NCBI GenBank assembly: GCA_964522665.1
Contig: CAZFVY010000053.1
Coordinates: 1 to 46,785, forward strand
Direction of reading: 5' to 3'
Origin: CAZFVY01 sp964522665
GTDB taxonomy: Bacteria; Verrucomicrobiota; Verrucomicrobiia; Limisphaerales; CAZFVY01
Length of the DNA stretch: 46,785 nucleotides
The stretch's first letter is position 1; every line of letters begins with the position of its first letter. Below the pieces are notes generated by a model. It was not told where the DNA came from, ran no database searches, and saw only the letters and a list, made by a program, of their open reading frames with translations. The translations under genes and the position numbers were made by a program. This document shows, piece after piece, positions 40,978-46,785 of this stretch.

Positions 40978-41787
40978 TTACGGTTGATTTTGCGAAGCGG
41001 CGCTAAATTTGATGGTGGTTCGTTTGGTCGTAGAATTCGCGGACAATACAACTTCACGCTCGCTGATAGCAACGATTTTGTATTTCTCCTGGCCGAAATT
41101 GATGATCTCATCGACTCGCGAATTGGGAAAGGGCTTGTTCTCGGGCGGGTACTTCAAATCCGCAGTATAACCCGCAGTTTCATGGTAGGGCTTGTCCTTC
41201 TCGACGACGACCGCCTTGCCGTTCTCGAGCAGGTCGAGCACGAACCCGGTGGGATCATCCTGGGGACCGCGAACCTCTTTGATCAAAAAGATGTCGTTCT
41301 TGCTGGAGGGGCCGCCGGAGCGCTGGACTTTGCGCCGGTTGGCGGGCCGCTTGTCGGCCTCGCGGGTGACGCTGAAGGAGTAACGCGCGTCCGCCCCCGT
41401 GCCGGTTACGCCGTCGTAGGAAATGATCGTCTCCAGCGGCTTGGTCGCCACAATGACGATCGCGCCCGGCCCGATCTCCCGGCCGGTCTGGAGCTTGATC
41501 AGCGTCCCATCGCCACGCCGCTGCCACTGCACCGGATTAAACAGGTTATGCGGCCCGGAAAGGACCACCTCAAAGGGCTTCTGCAAACGTTCCAGAGCGT
41601 TGAGATTCGCGGTCAAATCGACCGGCTTGAGCGGCTTCGGAGCCGTCGCCACGAGCTTGTTCTGATTGTCTTCCAGCGACTGTTGCACGCTCGAGACCTC
41701 GAACACGAGCAAGGCTGACGCCGCCGCAAGCCCGAGCAAGACAATGCAGAGAATGATTTTCTCGTAATGCTTTTTGATGAATTGCAT
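40978..41787 (-). CDS. PilP-position membrane protein (Amuc_1099-like)
   Basis: The 269-residue protein has one N-terminal transmembrane segment (KIILCIVLLGLAAASALLVF), a short helical linker and two beta-rich periplasmic domains. These include IGPGAIVIVATKPLETIISYDGV and VDEIINFGQEKYKIVAISEREVVLSANST; the latter resembles the HM-loop fold of PilP/GspC-type proteins. In proteobacterial pilus systems, PilP joins the inner-membrane PilN/PilO complex to the secretin. Here the gene lies four bases after the PilO-like gene and 28 before the secretin gene, exactly the PilP position and that of Amuc_1099 in Akkermansia. The functional assignment rests mainly on gene order and architecture, as the sequence resemblance is weak. 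Confidence 0.72.
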   Translation of the reverse strand: MQFIKKHYEKIILCIVLLGLAAASALLVFEVSSVQQSLEDNQNKLVATAPKPLKPVDLTANLNALERLQKPFEVVLSGPHNLFNPVQWQRRGDGTLIKLQTGREIGPGAIVIVATKPLETIISYDGVTGTGADARYSFSVTREADKRPANRRKVQRSGGPSSKNDIFLIKEVRGPQDDPTGFVLDLLENGKAVVVEKDKPYHETAGYTADLKYPPENKPFPNSRVDEIINFGQEKYKIVAISEREVVLSANSTTKRTTIKFSAASQNQP

Positions 41788-41791
41788 GCGG

Positions 41792-42895
41792 CTATTTGGC
41801 GCTGACGGTGGCGGTGGGGGCTTTCAGTCTGATCAGTTGGAGCATGATCGTCACTTTGAGCGGTTTTTCGTCCAAGACAATCGAAGGCCCCGCGTGGACG
41901 GGCGCAGGATTCACGCCGGGAGCGGGCATCATCGGGGCCGGGGTCACCGGCCTGGGGCCCGAGCCGGGCGTCGGACGAGCGCCGTCGAGATGGTAACGTC
42001 GCCGCATTTCGGCCTCACCCTTGGCCCTTTGCGCGGCGTCCGACAGACGTTGTTGCGCCGGCGTTAAAACCTGGGGCTGCGCAAGCCCGTAGCGGGCCAT
42101 CGGGGAGGCATTCCCCGCGTTTTGGTCCTCGACGACATCGGGCAGCTTTTCGACATCGATCACCTTGACCACGAAGAAGTGCTCGGTGTTATGGGCAAAG
42201 CCTTGAAGCGTCCCCGCCAATTCCGAGCTGAAACACTTGAACGTCACCTCGTACGGCGCCAGCACCGTGCCGGTGGCGTCGTTAGGAACAAACGACTTGG
42301 CCAGGTACTCCGGGGCGCTGGACGGATCCGACGGGGTCACCGGTGAACGCCGCAAGCCCATGATTTCGTGCGTCTTCGCGGCGAAGAGCACTTCGCAGAT
42401 CGCCCGGACATCCAACAACTCGGCGGCCAGCGGCGCCAGATTATCGGGTTGGAACTGCATCAGGGTCCGTTCCGGCTCAAAGCTGAAGGAATAGTGGCTG
42501 CCGCCGCTCGACGGATCGCGGGGCAAACCGACGCCGGAGCTTTCGGCTTCCCGTTGCAAGTCATAGATGGTGGTCTCCATCAGGCTCTTGAACTTCGCGC
42601 TGTCCAGTTGGGCCGGCAGGCCCTGGACGGCGAGCAGCTTGTGATCCTGATTCAGCGCTTCCATCAGCCGCGCTTGCTCCCGCTTCGCGGCGCCGATGTT
42701 GTCGATCTTCTCATTGCCCGGATGCGGGTCGCGGTTCATCAGCTTCTTCAACTCTTCGGTCTTGTCGTTGAGCTGCGCCGCCACCTCCTGGTTTTTTTGC
42801 CAACTCAAGTAGAGAAAATACCCGCCCGCGCCAAGGAGGCCCAAGGCCACCAGGACGCTGACCAGCAACAAAAGATTTCGCTTAAGCCAAACCAT
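41792..42895 (-). CDS. PilO-position membrane protein, Amuc_1100-like
   Basis: The 367-residue protein has an N-terminal transmembrane helix (NLLLLVSVLVALGLLGAGGYFLY), then a long coiled coil (about residues 30-90: KNQEVAAQLNDKTEELKKLMN). Two alpha-beta domains follow, then a proline-rich segment (about 305-340) and a final strand region (PLKVTIMLQLIRL). This is the layout of Akkermansia Amuc_1100 (317 residues), the protein studied for host immune effects, and of PilO/GspM-type platform proteins. The last strands, VTIMLQLIRLKA, are comparable to VFVQVSLNLVHF in Amuc_1100. Its position between the pilM-type gene and the PilP-like gene matches Amuc_1100. It is expected to sit in the inner membrane and pair with the PilN-like half of the upstream protein. 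Confidence 0.8.
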   Translation of the reverse strand: MVWLKRNLLLLVSVLVALGLLGAGGYFLYLSWQKNQEVAAQLNDKTEELKKLMNRDPHPGNEKIDNIGAAKREQARLMEALNQDHKLLAVQGLPAQLDSAKFKSLMETTIYDLQREAESSGVGLPRDPSSGGSHYSFSFEPERTLMQFQPDNLAPLAAELLDVRAICEVLFAAKTHEIMGLRRSPVTPSDPSSAPEYLAKSFVPNDATGTVLAPYEVTFKCFSSELAGTLQGFAHNTEHFFVVKVIDVEKLPDVVEDQNAGNASPMARYGLAQPQVLTPAQQRLSDAAQRAKGEAEMRRRYHLDGARPTPGSGPRPVTPAPMMPAPGVNPAPVHAGPSIVLDEKPLKVTIMLQLIRLKAPTATVSAK

Positions 42896-42910
42896 AAATG
42901 ACCATTGGGA

Positions 42911-44752
42911 TTACAATTTGACCGGACGCTTGAGCGTCAGGACCAAGTCAAAACTGAACGTCAACGCCGCGTCATCCACCTGCTCCATATTATTGCCCAA
43001 GTGGGTATCCTTTTCTTCGCTCTTGAAGAACGGGCTGGCACGCAGCTCCTTCGCCAGGGCAAAGGCGAGATCATCGTTCGCCGTCGGCTTGAAACGCTTC
43101 AGATTCACCGCGCGGATGTTGACCTTGATCGTGGAAATCTCGTTCGTGGACGGCTTGGCGGCCGCGGCGGTCGCGGTCGGGGGCGGCGTGACGGTCAGGC
43201 CGTACCGCTTGGCCAGCACCGGATCCATGGCGAGCATGTTGTTTTTCGGCGCCTCTTCGACGGCGGCCTGCGCGGCGGTTTCCGGATTGTCGGGCGCGAA
43301 CGTCTCGATCCAAACCCCGGCGTCAACTCCCAAACTGGCCTTCGTGCTCGTCTCGGTCTCCATGAGGACGCGCCGCAAATCGACCAGCATGTCCGCCCAG
43401 TAGAATCGGTCCTGCATCCACGCGCTGATTTGCTCCGATTCTTTCTTCAACTTGACAATCTTCGCCTCTTCCGGCGCCAGTTTAGCCTCGTTGTCCTTCA
43501 GGGGCTGCGCCTTGGCCGTCAACGTCGCCAGCGCCTCGGCGCGGACGGAGGCGACCTTATCGTAAAACCAGCCGGCCGCGAAAACCACCAACACCAAACT
43601 GAACACGGTCGCGATGAAATACGGTTTCTTCTGGTTGAACTGCTGACGCTTCAGAAAACTCTTCGGCATCAAATTCATTTCCACCGGGCACTGCGCGAGA
43701 TTGCGCAGCCCCAAGCCGACGACTTCGCCGAATGAATGCGCGACCCGGGCCAAATCCTCGAGGTTGATCGACGGATCGATCTGGAGATTGCGGAAGGGGT
43801 TGAGGTATTCGACGGCGACGTTGAGCTTTTCCGCGAAAAACTGCGCGGTGTACGGCATGATCGAGGCGCCGCCGGCTAGGAACAGTCGTTGCGGGGCGGA
43901 GCCGCCCTGCTGCCCGCGATAGAACTGCATCGTTTGGTTGACCTGGATGTGCAGCCGGGTCATCACCTGGCGCGCGATCTTCGAGATCTGCGCCTGCCGC
44001 GGGTTATCCGGCTCCTCATAGGCGCCGCCCAAACTCACAAAGCCTTCGCTGATCTTCGCCTGCTCCGCCGCCGCGAACGAAATCTTGGCTTCGGCCGCGA
44101 AATCCTGCGTGATCGAGTTGGCGCCTATATTAATACCGCGAGAGTAAACCTTGCCCTTTTCGAAAAAGAGCAAATTGCTCGTCTTGGCGCCGATGTCCAA
44201 AAGCATCGTGCAACCTTCGAGGTCTCCATAATTGTACCGAAAAGCGTTACAGAGCGCGGCCGGCGACACATCAACCAATTGCAGTCTCAATCCGGCGGCC
44301 TCGGCGGTCCGAAACAGGCCTTCAACGACGTCCGTTTTAATGGCGACCAGCAGGACTTCCAATTCTCCCGTCGGAGTCGTTCCCAAAATCTGGTAATCCC
44401 AAACGACCTCCTCCAAAGGAAACGGGACGTTCTGCTGGGCTTCGTACTGGATGATCTGGGTGACCTTCGAGGTATCGACCGGCGGCAACTTGACGAACTT
44501 GGAGAAAACGTGGAACCCGGGCGCGCAAACGTTGATGTTCTTGGCGCCGAATTGCCCGGACGAAAGCAATTCCTGCAATGCCTTGAGGATCACCCCTTCG
44601 CGGGCCGATTCTTGCGAGCCTTCCAGCCCCAGCGGCTTGATGGCAAACTGTTTGAGGCGCAACGAACCCGATTCACTCAGGACTTCAAATTCGGCGGCCT
44701 TAAGGCTGCCGGCCCCAAAGTCGAGGCTGATAAATGATTTTGAATTCAACAT
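42911..44752 (-). CDS. pilM: PilM-PilN-like fusion protein (Amuc_1101-like)
   Basis: The start is the ATG at 44752 (MLNSKSFISLDFGAGSLK), giving 613 residues; a TTG or GTG-type start ten codons upstream is less likely. Residues about 5-360 form an actin-like PilM domain, with phosphate-binding segments SLDFGAGSLKAAEF and LLDIGAKTSNLLFF, INIGANSITQDFA, and LFLAGGASIMPYT. Then NLMPKSFLKRQQF, the PilN-derived motif that normally docks onto PilM, leads directly into a transmembrane helix (about 377-397) and a periplasmic coiled coil plus domain to the end. The protein thus joins the cytoplasmic PilM and the membrane PilN in one chain. It is the first gene of the operon, 15 bases before the Amuc_1100-like gene, matching Amuc_1101. 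Confidence 0.9.
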   Translation of the reverse strand: MLNSKSFISLDFGAGSLKAAEFEVLSESGSLRLKQFAIKPLGLEGSQESAREGVILKALQELLSSGQFGAKNINVCAPGFHVFSKFVKLPPVDTSKVTQIIQYEAQQNVPFPLEEVVWDYQILGTTPTGELEVLLVAIKTDVVEGLFRTAEAAGLRLQLVDVSPAALCNAFRYNYGDLEGCTMLLDIGAKTSNLLFFEKGKVYSRGINIGANSITQDFAAEAKISFAAAEQAKISEGFVSLGGAYEEPDNPRQAQISKIARQVMTRLHIQVNQTMQFYRGQQGGSAPQRLFLAGGASIMPYTAQFFAEKLNVAVEYLNPFRNLQIDPSINLEDLARVAHSFGEVVGLGLRNLAQCPVEMNLMPKSFLKRQQFNQKKPYFIATVFSLVLVVFAAGWFYDKVASVRAEALATLTAKAQPLKDNEAKLAPEEAKIVKLKKESEQISAWMQDRFYWADMLVDLRRVLMETETSTKASLGVDAGVWIETFAPDNPETAAQAAVEEAPKNNMLAMDPVLAKRYGLTVTPPPTATAAAAKPSTNEISTIKVNIRAVNLKRFKPTANDDLAFALAKELRASPFFKSEEKDTHLGNNMEQVDDAALTFSFDLVLTLKRPVKL

Positions 44753-45227
44753 CGCCGGTACAAAGCATCCCCGTACAAACAACCCGCTTCAGGAATTCCC
44801 AAAGCTAAGCGGAAACGAGAATAGTCGGGGTGTGGTTACTGAAAAACCGGAGACCGGTCAAATAGAAAATCGTCAACGCGCCAATTTAATTCCAAGCGCC
44901 CACGCCGCAGCCGCCGGACGCCCCGTACCAAATATGGATACGAGGCCGCCCGCAAAGCTTCCCAAGGTTTTGGTGATAGTGTCATCGTTTTAGGCTTTCT
45001 GATTGAATTGTTAGCAAGATTTGTACCCTTGGAGAAGCCTTTTATTGCCGCATTTTTTGGCCGCGAAACGCCCGTAATGATCCTCGACTCCGGTCAAAAA
45101 AGCGTTGCGGCGATCACGAAGCCAACGAAGCGATCGACGTGGAAACCCCATCCGGAAACATTCGGCGCCCGCGACAACCTCCGCCCGCCAATCTCACGAA
45201 TGACGATCGTCGTCACCCGCGTCCCGG
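44753..45227. other. Intergenic region upstream of the pil-like operon
   Basis: This 475-base stretch separates UDP-glucuronate decarboxylase from pilM, both on the minus strand, and should hold the pilM promoter. A short inverted repeat, ACCGG-AGA-CCGGT (44846-44858), is overlapped by a minus-strand TTGACC (44861-44856) with no good -10. I see no coding frame with support, no tRNA and no clean terminator. Confidence 0.4.
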
Positions 45228-46223
45228 TCAACGTCGGCGACCACCAGACCGACCCTTTGGCATCACCTTGCCACGGAAATATTCGATCGTTTTTCCGAGT
45301 CCGTCGTCCAGCGCGACCTGAGGCTCCCACTTCAGGCAGGCCCGGGCGCGGCTGATATCGGGGCGACGTTGACGGGGATCATCTTGTGGCAACGGCTGGA
45401 AACTGATCTTGCTGGACGAAGCTGTCGCGCGGATGATTTCGCGCGCGAATTCGAGCACGGTCAATTCGTGCGGGTTGCCAATGTTCACCGGCATCGACTC
45501 CTCGCTCATCATCAACCGGTAGATCCCCTCGATCAAATCCGAACAATAACAAAAACTACGAGTTTGGGAACCCTTGCCGAAAACCGTCAACGGCTCCCCG
45601 CGCAACGCCTGACTGACGAACGCGGGCACGACACGGCCATCCCGCAAGCGCATCCGCGGACCGTAAGTGTTGAAAATCCGTACAATCCTCGTCGCCATCC
45701 CGTGTTCCCGGTGATACGCCATCGTCAACGCCTCCGCGAAACGCTTCGCCTCGTCGTAGCAACCCCGCGGGCCAATCGTATTGACGTTACCCCAGTATTC
45801 CTCGGTCTGCGGATGAACCAACGGATCGCCGTAAATCTCCGAGGTCGAGGCCAGCAGAAAACGCGCTCCCTTATTCCGCGCCAGCCCCAAGGCCTTGTGC
45901 GTCCCCAACGATCCCACCTTGAGCGTCTGAATCGGCAATTCGAGATAATCAATCGGGCTGGCCGGCGAAGCAAAGTGCCAGACGTAATCAACCGGCCCCT
46001 CGAGAAAAAGAAACTCGGTGACGTCCTGCTGAATGAAACGAAACTCCCGGTTGCCCGCCAGGTGCGCGATGTTATCGACGCTGCCGGTCACCAGATTGTC
46101 GATCGCCACCACCTTGTGGTTCCGCGCCAATAATAAATCCACCAGATGGGAACCGAGGAAACCGGCGCCGCCGGTCACCACCGAGAGCGGGCGCCGCGAG
46201 GACGGGGATTTTTTTGCTTTCAT
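45228..46223 (-). CDS. UDP-glucuronate decarboxylase (UDP-xylose synthase), SDR family
   Basis: The 331-residue extended SDR protein converts UDP-glucuronate to UDP-xylose, using bound NAD+. The Rossmann motif is TGGAGFLGSHL (about residues 17-27) and the acidic cofactor residue is in VVAIDNLVTG. HFASPASPIDYLELPIQTLKVGSLGTH is strongly typical of UXS. The catalytic STSEIYGDP and the YxxxK motif YDEAKR follow, then RIFNTYGPRM. RQRRPDISRARACLKWEPQVALDDGLGKTIEYF closes the family pattern. UDP-xylose would feed surface polysaccharide or glycoprotein synthesis. The protein has a basic tail (KGRSGGRRR). It is downstream of the rRNA operon terminator with its own, unrecognised, promoter in about 115 bases. 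Confidence 0.92.
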   Translation of the reverse strand: MKAKKSPSSRRPLSVVTGGAGFLGSHLVDLLLARNHKVVAIDNLVTGSVDNIAHLAGNREFRFIQQDVTEFLFLEGPVDYVWHFASPASPIDYLELPIQTLKVGSLGTHKALGLARNKGARFLLASTSEIYGDPLVHPQTEEYWGNVNTIGPRGCYDEAKRFAEALTMAYHREHGMATRIVRIFNTYGPRMRLRDGRVVPAFVSQALRGEPLTVFGKGSQTRSFCYCSDLIEGIYRLMMSEESMPVNIGNPHELTVLEFAREIIRATASSSKISFQPLPQDDPRQRRPDISRARACLKWEPQVALDDGLGKTIEYFRGKVMPKGRSGGRRR

Positions 46224-46338
46224 AACGAGTCAAAAGTCGGGGCCAGTCTGAGGTCCAAGCCAACGACCCGGGCGCTTGACGGCCTCCCGGCGGCTGGACG
46301 GCCGCGCCATGAATCAACCGCCACCGGCGCGGCAAACG

Positions 46339-46376
46339 AAAAAGCCCGGGGCGGGAAGAACCCCGACGCCCGGGCT
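46339..46376 (-). terminator. Rho-independent terminator of the rRNA operon
   Basis: On the minus strand, AGCCCGGG (46376-46369) and CCCGGGCT (46350-46343) form a perfect 8-bp stem around an 18-base loop, followed by TTTTT (to 46339). It lies about ten bases after the 5S rRNA 3' end. Confidence 0.85.
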
Positions 46377-46385
46377 AAGAAAGAT

Positions 46386-46498
46386 CTGGCGACGACCTAC
46401 TCTCGCGGAAGCTATACAGCCACTACCATCGGCAATGCTGCGTTTGACTTCCGAGTTCGAGATGGGATCGGGTCGGGCCACAGCTTTATTGTCACCAA
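46386..46498 (-). rRNA. rrf: 5S ribosomal RNA
   Basis: Read on the minus strand, the 5' end TGGTGACAATAAAGC pairs with the 3' end GTCGCCA to form helix I. The conserved segments CCCGATCCCATCTCGAACTC and GATGGTAGTGGC, then GCGAGAGTAGG, are all present. The length is about 112 bases; the ends are accurate to a few bases. It is followed by the terminator and preceded by a 130-base spacer from 23S rRNA. Confidence 0.95.
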
Positions 46499-46633
46499 AA
46501 AAACGTTGTAACGTTAAGTTACGAAAGAACCGCCGCGGCGGAATCCCCGCCAGCCGGCGTTCCCTGAAAACTACACACAGAAACTTTCGGGCAATGCCAA
46601 TTCGCGAGTTAAATCGCTTTCCGTTAGGAAGAA

Positions 46634-46785
46634 GCGATCAAGCCGCACGACCGATTAGTATCAGTCCGCTAAACGCCTTACGACGCTTGCACGCCTGACC
46701 TATCAACCCGGTAGTCTGCCGGGGGTCTTTAGGGACTTGCGTCCGGGAAACAATATCTTGGGAGGAGCTTGGCACTTAGATGCTT
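46634..46785 (-). rRNA. rrl: 23S ribosomal RNA, 3' end (partial)
   Basis: The minus strand reads AAGCATCTAAGTGCCAAGCT at the window edge, then GACTGATACTAATCGGTCG and GGCTTGATC near the end. These are the conserved last 150 or so bases of bacterial 23S rRNA. The mature 3' end is placed near 46634 by comparison with the terminal helix region; the gene continues past the window. Just beyond it, a hairpin (ATCGCT at 46638-46633 with AGCGAT at 46618-46613, plus an inner TTCC/GGAA pair) may be a processing site in the 23S-5S spacer. Confidence 0.95.

Noticed and set aside
40950..41111. 54-codon N-terminal extension of the secretin overlapping the PilP-like gene
   Set aside because: The extension would bury the signal peptide; the ATG at 40949 gives a proper leader and removes the overlap.
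45008..45355. 115-codon plus-strand frame upstream of pilM
   Set aside because: Overlaps the 3' end of UDP-glucuronate decarboxylase in antisense and has no recognisable domain.
1..46785. CRISPR array, prophage, insertion sequence or integrase
   Set aside because: No regularly spaced direct repeats, no transposase, integrase or phage structural motifs on either strand.

Overview
The window looks like chromosomal DNA from a high-GC member of the Verrucomicrobiota. The best evidence is a block whose gene order and domain layout match the Akkermansia locus Amuc_1101-1100-1099-1098 (PilM, a PilO-like protein, a PilP-like protein and a secretin). Supporting evidence: long secreted proteins rich in Asn and Thr, a flotillin/NfeD pair, an ObgE with a long insert, few Shine-Dalgarno sites, and a palindromic repeat of a type I associate with this phylum. 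I cannot place it below phylum level with confidence; a Pedosphaera/Limisphaera-like lineage is a guess.

Layout. 0.1-2.8 kb: HPr kinase (hprK), a convergent Lrp/AsnC regulator, and a RES-Xre toxin-antitoxin pair with the toxin gene first. 2.9-6.7 kb: a secreted GH36-like glycoside hydrolase, a palindromic repeat, a Uma2-type nuclease and two possible gene remnants. 6.7-9.8 kb: ychF, obgE, rpmA and rplU on the minus strand. 9.8-18.2 kb: gamma-carbonic anhydrase-like protein, PAS histidine kinase, YfhO-like membrane protein, cysteine desulfurase and a squalene/hopene cyclase-like protein. 18.3-20.2 kb: two response regulators flanking a DUF433/DUF5615 toxin-antitoxin pair. 20.3-24.7 kb: nfeD, floA and an uncharacterised third gene, overlapped by a GH127 beta-L-arabinofuranosidase gene. 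24.8-38 kb, minus strand: coaE and five secreted proteins (a subtilase, its paralogue lacking the protease domain, and three further exported proteins). 38.2-44.8 kb, minus strand: the pilM(N)-O-P-Q-like operon. 45.2 kb to the end, minus strand: UDP-glucuronate decarboxylase, an rRNA terminator, 5S rRNA and the 3' end of 23S rRNA.

The most interesting part is about 25.4-44.8 kb. Four of the five secreted proteins, otherwise different in architecture, end in the same C-terminal module of about 58-65 residues (G-x2-Y-x-[IVA]-Q, then W, ending in FYR or YYR a few residues before the stop). They lie immediately downstream, on the same strand, of a complete inner-membrane-platform-plus-secretin operon. 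I propose that the module is a sorting or anchoring signal and that the neighbouring machine may export or display these proteins. This is a hypothesis drawn from the pattern and gene order.
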